A program made the position numbers and the translations under genes. From a virus: DNA of 35,959 bases. Position 1 is the stretch's first letter. Every line of letters starts with the position of its first letter. Positions 26,506 through 34,921 of this stretch are shown in pieces. The notes under the pieces were generated by a model. It searched no databases. It had not been told where the DNA came from and saw only the letters and a program-made list of their open reading frames with translations. Where the stretch lies: positions 1 to 35,959 of the IMG/VR virus record IMGVR_UViG_3300035241_000047. One strand, 5' to 3'.

Positions 26506-28974
26506 CTATAGCATGAGCGTATTCGACAGGAGCTCCGGCGGGATTGGCGGGACCTTGCCCGCGATCCACTGCACCAGCGCCTGGAGGTGCTGCATCAGCC
26601 ACTGGCCGGCCTTGCCGAGCGCCGACATCGCCTGCTGCAGCGCGCTTGACGCCGCCTGCTGCACCAAGTAGTTGATATGGTCCGTTGCCGATTCGATCGT
26701 CCCCTGGAACGACTTTCTGAGGTTGTTGATGATGCCCAGCTTGTACCAGAGCGACGCCGACTCCCAGTGCCAATCTTGTTGCGGCGCGTTATCAGCGTCG
26801 ACGATGGGCAAAAGGTCGAAGATGGGCTTCATCGACAGGAACGGCATCTGCGGCGGCGTGCCGCCCGTCTTGTCACTCTTCTTCGAGAGGCTCATCTCGT
26901 AGATCCGCTTGGTGTGCGACGCCGACGCCGCCACCGCCATCTCGGCGATCTTGATGTTCTGCTTCTCGTCCGAGAGCGCGTGATCGCCGGTGGCCGTCCA
27001 CGCCATGTGCGCGTTGTTGTGGACCTTGAGCCCGCCCTTGTTATCCGCGTCGTGGAGTTGTTTGGCGCCGAAGTTGGCCGCTTGGTCGGCGATCGTCGAC
27101 ATGATCCCGTCCATTTTCGGATAGAGCGCCGCCTTGATGTGCTGCTTGACGCTGGCGAGGTTGATGGGCGGCGGCTTCGTTGAATCCGGCAGCAAGGCCT
27201 CTACGCCGCCGAGACCGAGCGCCGCCGGAACGTCGACGGTCTCGGGGATTTGCTGGTCGATGAACTGATCGACCAGGGCTCGCCCCTTGGCCTGGAAGAC
27301 CGCGTGGTACTCCTTCGTCATCGCGTCGCGCGGCGTGCGCATGTGGCCCGAGGCGAACGCGTCGGTGAGGAAGTGGTTGGCGCCGGCGTCCATAGCCAGC
27401 GCGAGGTCGGGGCTCTTGCCACCGATGGCGTCGGCGAATGCGCGCTTGAGCGCGTCGATGTGCAGACGAATGTACTCAGCGACGTTGGCGCCGAAGTTCG
27501 CCTGCGCGAACGCGATCTCACTAGCGTATGCCGGATTGTCGGCCTCGAGCAACTTGAACTTTTTCTCGGCGTCCTCGGACTTTTCGCCGAAATGCGTAGC
27601 GTTGTCTGAGGCGTACGTGAGATACTTGGCGCGTAGTCCCATTTGCGCGATGATGATGGCACCGTCGGAGTCCGGCTCCTCGTTGAGCCACGGATACTTG
27701 TAGTGCGCCGCGCGCAGCCCCTGCTCGTGCTTGAGCACGTCGAACAGCCTGTAGACGCCTTCGGGCTTCTCGTTGCAGTCGGCCTCGAGATCGGCCCAGC
27801 TGCCGCCGTAGAAGTCGCCTTGCAGCGCCGTGAACAGGCCGGCCTCGGCCTTGACCTTGCCGACGGTGAGCGGGTCAACCAGGCCGGCCTTCGCGAACCC
27901 CTCGGTGCCGAGCTGCATGTGCTCTCCGCCCTCAAAGCAGGCGATCTGCTCAGCGCCTTTTTGCGCGAGATTGGCCGGACGCCCCTGGAGGATCGCCGCG
28001 GCGGCCTGGTCGGCGTCGACCTCTAACGAGCTGCCTTGCGCGACACGGTTGGACTTCTGCGCGACGCCCTTGGCGGCGCCTTTCTGCTGCGCGGTGTGCG
28101 CCATCTCGTGCGCCATCACCGGGTTGAGGCTGTTCTCCGCGCCCTCGCCGAGGACGATGTCCTGGCCGTGCGTGAAGGCCTTCGCGCCCATGGCGGCAGC
28201 GGCGGCGGCAGATTTTTTGCCCTCGTGGACCTTGACGTCGCCGAGCTCGGCGCCGAGCGACCTCTCGCCGGCCATGCGCGCCGCCGGCGAGAGCTTCTGC
28301 TCTTCGCCGGCGAGCTCGGCGAGCTTGTCCTCTTCGCGCAAGTGCTGCACCGCGCCGGACGAACTTCCTCCTCCGGCCATCTGGTCAAGCAACCCCTCTG
28401 CCGGTCGACCAGCGACCACAGCGTCGGCCACCGCATCGGCGTGTTGCTCGTAGCGATCACCAGACTGGCCGACGCCACCGGCCAGCTGGACCCCGCCCCT
28501 TTGCTGGACGACGTGGGCGGCTTCGTGGGCGGTGGTGTGGAGATCCGGGCTTCCACGGAAGGCGACGTGCGATCCAGTCGCGAAGGCCTTTGCCCCCATC
28601 GAGTCGCAGGCATCCGTTGCGGCACCATTCTGATGAGCCGTGATCCCCGAGACGTCATGACGACCAAACAATGACTGGATGGTCTCGCCATGGGGAAGTG
28701 CGTCTCCGGCTCTCGAGATGCCGGCCGACACGGCGGCTTGCACAGCCCCTGAATCGGTCGCCGGGGTCGATGACGCCGTCGGGGTCGATGACGCCGTCGG
28801 GGTCGATGACGCCGTCGGGGTCGATGACGCCGTCTTATACTGGAGGGTCGAGGTAAGCGTGACCTTGCCGGGCGCTATGCCGGCCTTGTCAGTCGACCGC
28901 TGAGCGTTACCGGTGGCTCGCGCAGGAGTGGTGTGCTTTAGCATCAGTGGTGCCCCGGCCGTGTACCGCATCAT
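26506..28974 (-). CDS. DUF4157 (eCIS core domain) toxin-like protein with two HExxH domains
   Basis: An 822-residue protein. Residues about 48-71 are four TASSTP repeats. Two DUF4157-type domains follow: one ending in [15 protein letters not shown] (HExxH at 150-154) and one ending in [15 protein letters not shown] (HExxH at 289-293). Both have the GAKAF.hG..i.....y or -s.... approach seen in eCIS payloads. The C-terminal half has [20 protein letters not shown] followed by MRTPR (about residues 528-550). Its His/Asp/His spacing is like the zinc-dependent phospholipase C / S1-P1 fold, so a lipid- or nucleic-acid-cleaving toxin is possible. The end is amphipathic helices. It lacks a strong Shine-Dalgarno at 28974; 28971 and 28944 are alternatives. 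DUF4157 is the best-known mark of cargo loaded into eCIS particles. Confidence 0.8.
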   Translation of the reverse strand: MMRYTAGAPLMLKHTTPARATGNAQRSTDKAGIAPGKVTLTSTLQYKTASSTPTASSTPTASSTPTASSTPATDSGAVQAAVSAGISRAGDALPHGETIQSLFGRHDVSGITAHQNGAATDACDSMGAKAFATGSHVAFRGSPDLHTTAHEAAHVVQQRGGVQLAGGVGQSGDRYEQHADAVADAVVAGRPAEGLLDQMAGGGSSSGAVQHLREEDKLAELAGEEQKLSPAARMAGERSLGAELGDVKVHEGKKSAAAAAAMGAKAFTHGQDIVLGEGAENSLNPVMAHEMAHTAQQKGAAKGVAQKSNRVAQGSSLEVDADQAAAAILQGRPANLAQKGAEQIACFEGGEHMQLGTEGFAKAGLVDPLTVGKVKAEAGLFTALQGDFYGGSWADLEADCNEKPEGVYRLFDVLKHEQGLRAAHYKYPWLNEEPDSDGAIIIAQMGLRAKYLTYASDNATHFGEKSEDAEKKFKLLEADNPAYASEIAFAQANFGANVAEYIRLHIDALKRAFADAIGGKSPDLALAMDAGANHFLTDAFASGHMRTPRDAMTKEYHAVFQAKGRALVDQFIDQQIPETVDVPAALGLGGVEALLPDSTKPPPINLASVKQHIKAALYPKMDGIMSTIADQAANFGAKQLHDADNKGGLKVHNNAHMAWTATGDHALSDEKQNIKIAEMAVAASASHTKRIYEMSLSKKSDKTGGTPPQMPFLSMKPIFDLLPIVDADNAPQQDWHWESASLWYKLGIINNLRKSFQGTIESATDHINYLVQQAASSALQQAMSALGKAGQWLMQHLQALVQWIAGKVPPIPPELLSNTLML
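28763..28834 (-). repeat. 18-bp tandem repeat, 4 units, in the DUF4157 gene
   Basis: Four exact copies of ggggtcgatgacgccgtc (plus strand) at 28763, 28781, 28799 and 28817. They encode the six-residue unit TASSTP on the minus strand, giving a flexible linker before the first DUF4157 domain. The identical copies imply recent expansion and likely length variation between strains. Confidence 0.95.
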
Positions 28975-29552
28975 ACTTCGCGGCTGGTGGAAAGCTTCCT
29001 TTCAGCCTTTTTAGCTAAGTCCTTTGTCCTACATCCTCGTCCTACATCAATAGAATAAAAAGGTGCTCGTTACGTTTCCGATGGCGCTTGGTGCAACCGC
29101 CTGCAGGGTTCAAAAAAGCCGAGGCTGATCGCCTCCGCAAGGTTGAACCCGCGGATTACTCGAGACTAAACCGCGGGAGCGGCGCAGACGTGATTGAAAA
29201 ACTGCAACGCGGGCCTGCTTCAACTCTGGATACAGGAGTACGTGGTGCAGCATATCGCGACAGGCTAGGATTACACCTGCACCGGTGTCCCAGATGTGGT
29301 CGAAGAGACGATGGCCGGATCGCCAGGAGCAAGGTAAGGGCTGCGATCCATACAAGCTCAAGCGGCCGTGGCCGAGGGCCGCACCCACTTGGTGGTCGAA
29401 CCGGTCGCGTTTCTGCAGCACCGACAGGGGTGCCGGCGCGGTGGGCGCAGGAGCCGGTGCAACGGTGCAGCAACCGGCGCGACCGGCAAAAGAGCTTGCG
29501 GCCTCGCCGTGCGGATTCTGAGCGTCGCGGGGTTTGCTTGGCGTTCTACGCA
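28975..29552. other. Intergenic region, about 580 bp, no confident gene
   Basis: The AT-richer part (28999-29070) should hold the promoter of the DUF4157 gene. It contains a direct repeat of GATGTAGGAC on the minus strand (29024-29048) but no clear -35/-10 pair. A minus-strand frame at 29110-29556 overlaps the tail-completion stop (TGATG) and could encode 148 residues. Its composition is Cys/Pro/Arg rich without a recognisable family, so I do not call it a gene. It could be a decayed remnant. Confidence 0.5.
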
Positions 29553-30158
29553 TCACAGTACCCCGAAGTTCCTGCTCAGCTGGGCGGCGACGCGCTCAAG
29601 GAAGCGTCGAGAAATCTGTTCAGGCTGGGCGAACTTCTCGAAGACCGGGGCCAGGAACGGCCGCGCCGGCACCTGGATGACCGCGATGCCGGTGCTCGGC
29701 GGGCCTGGGCTCGGCCCGTCCAGGCCGGCGTGGCGAAACGCCGCGTGGAGGAAGGCGCGCGCCTTGGGCGTGAGTCGGATGACCATCGGCCGCGAGCCGT
29801 GCTCGTGCAGTGCCGCGATGGCCACGAGCGACTTCCCGGCCCGGTTGCGCGCGGTCCGGAGCACGCCGACGAAGACCTGGTCGTCGTTCTTGGTGACCGT
29901 GATGCTGTTGCGGAGGTCGCCTTGGACGAGTAGCGCCTTGGTTCCGTGGAAGCCGCGGAAGCGCCGGATCGCCAGGGTGGTCGGCGCGAGGGGTGCGAAG
30001 GCTCGGCCGCCGGGCGCCTGCTCGCGGATGCCCTCGACGATCTTTGTCCGGAGGAACTGCGCCTCCTGCAGGAGCGCCTTGTCGAAGGCCGCCTGCATGC
30101 GCTTCGGCGCCGCGGCGAGGAGCTTGCCGACGCGGCTCCAGGGGCCGAGCTTCTTCAC
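29553..30158 (-). CDS. Phage virion morphogenesis / tail completion protein
   Basis: A 201-residue protein matching the phage virion-morphogenesis/tail-completion type (gpS-like). It starts KKLGPWSRVGKLLAAAPKRM, has a helical section KALLQEAQFLRTKIVEGIRE, then GGRAFAPLAPTTLAIRR, and LVQGDLRNSITVTKNDDQVF. It continues with ALHEHGSRPMVIRLTPKARA and VPARPFLAPVFE. The PF.PL...T...R and ARPFL segments are typical. The GTG at 30158 is taken because the previous TGA lies just upstream; the Shine-Dalgarno GGGAGG is 15 bases away, so an unusual start closer to it cannot be excluded. The protein acts at the head-tail interface. Confidence 0.75.
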   Translation of the reverse strand: MKKLGPWSRVGKLLAAAPKRMQAAFDKALLQEAQFLRTKIVEGIREQAPGGRAFAPLAPTTLAIRRFRGFHGTKALLVQGDLRNSITVTKNDDQVFVGVLRTARNRAGKSLVAIAALHEHGSRPMVIRLTPKARAFLHAAFRHAGLDGPSPGPPSTGIAVIQVPARPFLAPVFEKFAQPEQISRRFLERVAAQLSRNFGVL

Positions 30159-30166
30159 GTTGATGA

Positions 30167-30691
30167 TCAGGTGCCTCCCTGAAGGCCGAGGGCGCGCTCG
30201 CTGAAGGTGGCGAGGAGGAGGTTGCGGCGTCCACCGAGGCCGAACGACTGGGGCTGGGCTTCGGTGAGGTAGATCCCGGGTGGCGTGTGGATGGCTTGGA
30301 CGAGCTCGCCGGTGCGAAGGTCGCGGATCGCGACGAGGCGGTCGCCGGGGCGCAAGAGCGCGTCGCCGGTGGCCGGGTCCACGAGGCCCAGCTGCTCGAG
30401 GTCACCGAAGTGGAACACCAGCACGAGGTGCGAGCGTGGCGAGTTGCCGGTCGCGAGCTCGGTCAGCTCGCCGAACGCCTGGACCTCGACCTGACAGGGC
30501 ACGCGGATCAGCGGCTTTTCGCGGCGCGCGTCGCGGCCTCGCCCGCCTGGGCTTGGCACTAGCACGGTCTCCTGGAAGTCGGCGTCGTAGCCCGAGGTCA
30601 GCGGGCCAGGCCCGTCGGGGTCCGCCGCGGTCGCCGCGGGGTCGAGCTGCGCGAGCTCGGCCGCGAACGGGTTGATGAGCCGCCCGCGCAC
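30167..30691 (-). CDS. Head-tail joining protein, putative
   Basis: A 174-residue protein between the connector and the tail-completion gene, where head-tail joining (stopper-like) proteins are encoded. It has a positive N-terminus (GRLINPFAAELAQLDPAATA). Its core is beta-rich: RVPCQVEVQAFGELTEL, HLVLVFHFGDLEQLGLVD, then LLRPGDRLVAIRDLRTGELV. I assign the role from position and from this barrel-like strand pattern rather than from a family motif. It starts with GTG at 30691 directly after the connector's TGA, and ends in a short gap before the next gene. Confidence 0.55.
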   Translation of the reverse strand: MRGRLINPFAAELAQLDPAATAADPDGPGPLTSGYDADFQETVLVPSPGGRGRDARREKPLIRVPCQVEVQAFGELTELATGNSPRSHLVLVFHFGDLEQLGLVDPATGDALLRPGDRLVAIRDLRTGELVQAIHTPPGIYLTEAQPQSFGLGGRRNLLLATFSERALGLQGGT

Positions 30692-31804
30692 TCAGGCGGC
30701 TCCGAGCTGCGGCGGTCGCTGGTACGCGACGAGGATCGCGTCGATCTCCGGATCGCCGGTGAAGACGCCCTGGGCGCGGAGCGGCTCGAGGTTGTAGCCT
30801 TGGTCGCGGGTCCGCTCGCTCACGAGGCGCCAGCGCTTCTGCCGGTCTTCGCGCCGCGCGGCGTCGGTTAGCGTTGGGATCTCGCGCAGGGCGAGGAGCT
30901 TGGTGACGTGGCGGATCAGCTCGGGCGTGCGGCCGATGGCGGAGCCGTCCGGATCGGTGTAGCCGAACAGGCCGTCGATGACGACGTTCTGCGCGCCGCG
31001 CGTCCACACGAGCGAGCCGAGGCCCAGGCTGGCTGCCGGCGTGGCCTGGACGCCGAGCAGGTCCGACTCGTGGAAGAATTCGAGGCGCGGGTTCTCGCGG
31101 TCGTCGGGGTCGGTGAGCCCCTGGATCAGGTGGCGGTTGTAGACGCGGAAGGACGACGGCGTGACCGGGAGCTCGCCGAGCTCGGCGGCGAGGGCGACGA
31201 TCAGCTTCACCTCGCGGACGCAGATGATCGGGTGGCCGAGGAGCTGCGCCCGGCCGCCGCTGCCGTCGACGGCCAGGGTCAGCGCGCGGGGCTCGAAGAA
31301 GCGGCCGGTCATCCGGTCGACGTACTGGCTGGCCAGACGGAGGAGCCGCGCGAGGCGGACATCGGTCGCGTCTGCCTCCGTGACGCCTTCGGCGCGCAGA
31401 TCCGAGACGAGCGCGTACCCGGAGCGATACGAGCCCGCGCCGGCCGCGAGCACGTCGAACTCCACGGTCACGATTTGCTCGGCCGCGCTGGGCGCCATCT
31501 GGACGAACCACCGGAGCTCGTGAAGGCCGAGCGGTTCATCCGCGCGCGGCGTCCACCGCGCGACGACGTGGCCGGGGCCGAGCTTGTCACCCGTCGGCCA
31601 GAGGTCAGTGACGTTCACCGTCGCCCGGGTGCCCGCGCTGTCCGGGAACACCTGGACCGGGCTCGCCCGCTTGGTGTCGTCGCTGAGGTCGAAGACCTGG
31701 AACGCCACCGTCGCGGCGTCCGCCAGCACGCCGCTTGTCGGCGTGAACAACTCGAGCACCGGGTTGGTCCCGTCGCTAGGCTGGTCGCGGGCGATCGCCG
31801 GCAC
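30692..31804 (-). CDS. Head-tail connector (gp6-like) with N-terminal Ig-like domain
   Basis: A 370-residue protein. The first 125 residues are beta rich and Ig-like (LELFTPTSGVLADAATVAFQ, then RATVNVTDLWPTGDKLGPGH and VVARWTPRADEP). From about residue 130 it matches the helical gp6-type connector: GYALVSDLRAEGVTEADATD, then RLARLLRLASQYVDRMTGRF and FEPRALTLAVDGSG, then LLGHPIICVREV. The last 100 residues are helical and charged. It starts with GTG at 31804, 3 bases after the small gene's TAA. The connector fixes the portal to the tail; the Ig-like addition is a decoration. Confidence 0.7.
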   Translation of the reverse strand: MPAIARDQPSDGTNPVLELFTPTSGVLADAATVAFQVFDLSDDTKRASPVQVFPDSAGTRATVNVTDLWPTGDKLGPGHVVARWTPRADEPLGLHELRWFVQMAPSAAEQIVTVEFDVLAAGAGSYRSGYALVSDLRAEGVTEADATDVRLARLLRLASQYVDRMTGRFFEPRALTLAVDGSGGRAQLLGHPIICVREVKLIVALAAELGELPVTPSSFRVYNRHLIQGLTDPDDRENPRLEFFHESDLLGVQATPAASLGLGSLVWTRGAQNVVIDGLFGYTDPDGSAIGRTPELIRHVTKLLALREIPTLTDAARREDRQKRWRLVSERTRDQGYNLEPLRAQGVFTGDPEIDAILVAYQRPPQLGAA

Positions 31805-31807
31805 GGC

Positions 31808-31954
31808 TTAGCCTTCGGCCGCAGCGGCTGCGTCCGTGGCGCTCGTGGCGGCAGCTGGGACGTCCGCCACGCGTCGGAGTTGTTCGACCTGCGCCTCGAG
31901 CGCGTACGCCTGACCGCCGGCCAGCGCGGGCGCGGACGTCTCGCCGCCGCTCAT
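31808..31954 (-). CDS. Very small hypothetical protein
   Basis: A 48-residue protein, MSGGETSAPALAGGQAYALE, then an amphipathic helix AQVEQLRRVADVPAAATSAT. It is rich in Ala. Its ATG overlaps the TGA of the previous gene by four bases (ATGA), which supports translation. Its TAA is 3 bases from the connector's GTG. No family is recognised and the length precludes a confident call. Confidence 0.5.
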   Translation of the reverse strand: MSGGETSAPALAGGQAYALEAQVEQLRRVADVPAAATSATDAAAAAEG

Positions 31955-32331
31955 GCGCGCCGTCCAGCCGCCGCGGCGGTGCGCGAGCGCCGCCCCGGAT
32001 CGCGCAGATCCGCGGTCGTCAGATCCCCGCCGATCGCCGTGAGGTCGCGCGCCGCGGCCACGTTCGGCTCGGCCGCGCGCGCCCGCTGCTCGGCCTTCTT
32101 CTTCTCGGCCAGGTCGATCCGGTGGGCCTCGTCCTGGGTGCACACGTCGAAGGCCAGCGGCGTGTCCTCGTCGTTCGGCACTTGATGCACCGTCGCGAGG
32201 TAGCCCGCGACCTGGTCGGACACGCGGTACCAGCCCTTGTGCTCCTCGAAGGTCGTCGCGAACGCCGTGTAGCGGCGGATGATGTGCCCCTTCTTCGCGT
32301 CGAGGGGCTTCAGTCGGACCAGCTTTGCCAT
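31951..32331 (-). CDS. Small head-module protein, unknown
   Basis: A 126-residue protein starting MAKLVRLKPLDAKKGHIIRR, then YTAFATTFEEHKGWYRVSDQ, then QVPNDEDTPLAFDVCTQDEA. The C-terminal third is charged and helical (DLAEKKKAEQRARAAEPN). The first part may be a small beta fold. It comes after the capsid and another small protein, where decoration or capsid-accessory proteins are common; I do not recognise a family. The ATG at 32331 has GAAGGAGA upstream. Confidence 0.6.
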   Translation of the reverse strand: MAKLVRLKPLDAKKGHIIRRYTAFATTFEEHKGWYRVSDQVAGYLATVHQVPNDEDTPLAFDVCTQDEAHRIDLAEKKKAEQRARAAEPNVAAARDLTAIGGDLTTADLRDPGRRSRTAAAAGRRA

Positions 32332-32342
32332 GTCGTTCTCCT

Positions 32343-32591
32343 TCAGTCCTTCGTCGTCTTGAAGACCACGGCGGCGATCGCGTTGACCTTCGCCTTGAGC
32401 TCGTTGAGCAATGCCTGCTCGCCGGCACCGTAGGCGGCCGTGGCATCCGCCGCGGCGATCCGCGCAGGCTTGAGCGCCGCCAGGTCGTCCGCGATATCGC
32501 GCAGCACGTCGGCGAGCGCGGGCTGCCCGCCGGCCCCCCCGGGCACCAGGTTCGCACCGCCGGAGCCAAATCGCTTCGAGATCTTCGCCAT
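32343..32591 (-). CDS. Small hypothetical protein after the major capsid gene
   Basis: An 82-residue protein, KISKRFGSGGANLVPGGAGG, followed by helices with LADVLRDIADDLAALKPAR and EQALLNELKAKVNAIAAVVF. The ATG at 32591 has GAGGAGGAG upstream; an in-frame start 6 codons earlier lies within the RBS and is less likely. It has the look of a small, mostly helical head protein, in the position taken by decoration or head-completion proteins. No family is recognised. Confidence 0.6.
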   Translation of the reverse strand: MAKISKRFGSGGANLVPGGAGGQPALADVLRDIADDLAALKPARIAAADATAAYGAGEQALLNELKAKVNAIAAVVFKTTKD

Positions 32592-32601
32592 CGTCTCCTC
32601 C

Positions 32602-33561
32602 TCAGGCACTCACCTTGACGTTGACGGCTTTCACCACGGCGGTCTCCTCGGCGTACTTCACGTCGAAGCGCAGCGTCGCGACGATCACCAGCACGCCGTC
32701 GGTGACGATCTTGTCGACCTCGACGCGGATGTTGCGCCAGATGCCGACGTTGATGTTCTTGGGGTCGGTGAGGACGATCGCCGTCGCGTTCTTGCCGGGC
32801 CCCAGGGTCTCGGGGAACATCGGGACGTCGAGTACCGGCACGCCGGAGTAGGTCGCCGGCACGTCCTCCTCGACGTACTTGTCGCCGCCCGCGGTCGCGC
32901 GCTCGGACAGCGAGTCCTTGTAGTCGATCTCGGCGTTGACCGAGGTGAAGAACCGAAGCTGTTTCTTGTTGCGCACGAAGGCGTTCGGCAGCGTCTTCAG
33001 CATGTCGCGGAACACGCCCTTGTTGGTCGTCTGGCTCTGCGCGTCGACGATGTTCGAGGTCGCCTGCTTGAGGATGCCGTCGAGCTTGGCCAGGAACGGG
33101 TCCGCGTTGGTCCGGTCGCCCTGGATGACCACCTCGTCGACGTCGCGCGCGATGGCCTCGGCCATCAGCTGCATGATCGTCTGGCGTAGCTGGCCGCGCT
33201 CGATCGAATCCTCGAGCACCTCGTTGTTGAGCCGGACCTCGGCCTTGAACAGCTGGGCATCGAGCTCGACCTTGCCGAGGTTGGGCACCGCTCGGTCGGC
33301 CGCAGCGAGCGCGGTCGCCTCCGAGCCCGAGCGGAGGATCCGGTTGGCGAACCGGATCTTCTCGATGAGCTGCTTGGGGCTGCGCATCGGGACGACGGTC
33401 GCCTGCTTGAGGATGACCGCCTCGTTGATGAGGATGCGCATGAACTTCTGCGCCTGCGCCGGCGCGAGCAGGCCGCCGCCGGTGGTGAGGTCGGCGAGCG
33501 CGAGGTCCGCCTTCTCGAGGATCGTTCGGTTGTCCAGTAGCCCTGCGGTGAGTCCACCCAT
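32602..33561 (-). CDS. Major capsid protein (HK97-like)
   Basis: A 319-residue protein with an HK97-type capsid pattern. It has an N-terminal arm with [20 protein letters not shown], then an E-loop-like segment [20 protein letters not shown] and [20 protein letters not shown]. It continues with [20 protein letters not shown], then the A-domain region [17 protein letters not shown], and the P-domain and final strands [20 protein letters not shown] and [19 protein letters not shown]. The [14 protein letters not shown] and DEVVIQGD motifs are characteristic. The ATG at 33561 has AGGAGG upstream. Its presence shows the element is a phage, not just a tail-only injection system. Confidence 0.88.
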   Translation of the reverse strand: MGGLTAGLLDNRTILEKADLALADLTTGGGLLAPAQAQKFMRILINEAVILKQATVVPMRSPKQLIEKIRFANRILRSGSEATALAAADRAVPNLGKVELDAQLFKAEVRLNNEVLEDSIERGQLRQTIMQLMAEAIARDVDEVVIQGDRTNADPFLAKLDGILKQATSNIVDAQSQTTNKGVFRDMLKTLPNAFVRNKKQLRFFTSVNAEIDYKDSLSERATAGGDKYVEEDVPATYSGVPVLDVPMFPETLGPGKNATAIVLTDPKNINVGIWRNIRVEVDKIVTDGVLVIVATLRFDVKYAEETAVVKAVNVKVSA

Positions 33562-33570
33562 GGGGCCCTC

Positions 33571-34779
33571 CTATTCGTCGTAGAACGAGACCGCCTTGGC
33601 GACGCTGTCTCGCGAGATGGGTCGGTTCATGTCGAGCGGCCAGGACACGTCCTGGGGCTCGCGCCGTCGACCGCCGTCGACGGGGATCGCGTTCGAGGTC
33701 GCGTGCGTCTTGCGGAAGCGAACGAGCTCGTCGCCCTGGCGCTTCATGAGCTCGGTCAGCTCGCCGAGGCTGGCAGCCAGCTCGCGCATGCCAGGCGCAG
33801 CATTGTGCTTGGCGAGTGGGTTCTCGGCGGCACCCGCGGTCGGATCAGCCGGGGCTTTGGCCTCGGTCAGTTCCTTCAAGACGTCGGAGAGCAGCGCGAG
33901 CGCCTTCTGGAACCGGTCGAGCCGGTCCTTGGCCATGCGCCGTCCCGCCTTGGCGACGCCGCCCTTCGCCGAGCCCGCCTTTGCGGCGCCGGGCTTCTTG
34001 CCGTCAGCCTTCGCCGCGGGGTCGGCCAACTGCTCGCCGATGTCCTCAAGTAGCTCGCCGATATCGTCGAGCTCGCTGGCGAGGTCCTCGGGCACCTCGA
34101 CGTCGGTCTCGTCGTCGGGCTCCTCGGCCTCCTTGACCCGGTTGGCCACGCCCATCAGGCGCTCAAGCGCCTGGGCGAGCACGCGGAGCACGGCGGTCTT
34201 CACCGCGGGCGGCAGAACCAAGTCGTCCTCGTCGTCAGCCTTCTCCGCGGGCTTGCTGCGCCCCTGACGGCTCCCGCCGACGTCACCACCACTGGTGCCT
34301 GCACCGGCCTTCTCGCGTGGCCGCGTCTTGTCGGCCTTGGTCGTGTCCTTCTCGTCGTCGTCGTCGTCGTCCTCGTCGGGCGCAGCCTTGTCGGCATCGA
34401 CTTCGTCGTCCTCGTCCTCATCGTCGTCTTCACCTCCGGCCGACTGCGGACGACGGGCCTTCTCGGTCTCGTCCTCATCGTCTTCGGACGCGGCCCGCAT
34501 CGCCCGTGGTCGCGCCTTGTCGACCTCCGCGTCCGGCTTGGGCTTCGACTTCTTCCCTCCGCGCGCAGCCTCGCCTGTGGGACCTTCTCCGGCCTCTCGC
34601 GGACTTTTGGGGTTGCCGTTGTCGGCGATCTCACCGCTCCTTTTCACGACGAGGAACCTGCGCTTGTTGGCGGCCCGATCCACGAGCGAGACCTCCTCCA
34701 CGACGATGTCGCGCAGGCGGTGGACGCCCGACTCACGCTCGGCGGCTGCCTGTCTCGTCGCGTTGTCTTCGTCTGCCAT
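33571..34779 (-). CDS. Scaffold-like protein with XkdF-protease-type N-terminal motif
   Basis: A 402-residue protein placed directly before the capsid gene. Residues about 18-48 read [20 protein letters not shown] followed by KRRFLVVKR; this is the strand found at the end of XkdF-like prohead proteases and at the N-terminus of related phage proteins. The middle is highly acidic (long Asp/Glu runs, about residues 80-155) with Lys/Arg patches. The helical region [20 protein letters not shown] and [20 protein letters not shown] follows. The C-terminal end has [18 protein letters not shown] then AVSFYDE, a capsid-binding scaffold tail. It probably guides capsid assembly; a protease domain is not visible here. 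The ATG at 34779 has GAGG upstream. Confidence 0.72.
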   Translation of the reverse strand: MADEDNATRQAAAERESGVHRLRDIVVEEVSLVDRAANKRRFLVVKRSGEIADNGNPKSPREAGEGPTGEAARGGKKSKPKPDAEVDKARPRAMRAASEDDEDETEKARRPQSAGGEDDDEDEDDEVDADKAAPDEDDDDDDEKDTTKADKTRPREKAGAGTSGGDVGGSRQGRSKPAEKADDEDDLVLPPAVKTAVLRVLAQALERLMGVANRVKEAEEPDDETDVEVPEDLASELDDIGELLEDIGEQLADPAAKADGKKPGAAKAGSAKGGVAKAGRRMAKDRLDRFQKALALLSDVLKELTEAKAPADPTAGAAENPLAKHNAAPGMRELAASLGELTELMKRQGDELVRFRKTHATSNAIPVDGGRRREPQDVSWPLDMNRPISRDSVAKAVSFYDE

Positions 34780-34796
34780 GATTCCTCGGAACGCAA

Positions 34797-34831
34797 AAGC
34801 CCGGCAGGGCCATGTTGGCCGTGCCGGGCTT
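34797..34831 (-). terminator. Terminator-like hairpin in the leader of the head operon
   Basis: The minus strand has an AAGCCCGGCA/TGCCGGGCTT stem (10 bp) with an inner GGCC/GGCC pairing, followed by TTTT. It lies 40 bases after the -10 box at 34871 and 6 bases before GAGG of the scaffold gene. The T run is short, so termination may be partial. Confidence 0.72.
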
Positions 34832-34899
34832 GAATGACTTCAACGACCCTTGCTAGTACGATGCCCCTACATCGTATGTAACTTCAATACGACTGTCAA
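34830..34899 (-). promoter_or_regulatory. Late promoter and leader cassette R (head operon)
   Basis: The minus strand has -35 TTGACA (34894-34899), a 17-bp spacer and -10 TACGAT (34871-34876). The spacer and -10 hold TCGTAT and ATACGA as inverted arms. The leader element GGGTCGTTGAAGTCATTCAA (34830-34849) folds as TTGAA/TTCAA and touches the terminator stem. It shares TATTGAAGTTAC-type bases in the spacer with cassette M. Confidence 0.82.
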
Positions 34900-34921
34900 G
34901 CATATCTCTCTGGTGGAAAGC

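Noticed and set aside
29110-29556. 148-residue minus-strand ORF overlapping the tail-completion stop
   Set aside because: The TGATG overlap is suggestive, but the sequence is Cys/Pro/Arg rich, lacks a family pattern, and another frame is equally open. It is treated as undecided intergenic sequence.
29088-29933. 281-residue plus-strand ORF
   Set aside because: It is antisense to the tail-completion gene in its right half, has no ribosome-binding site, and the left half shows no protein signal.
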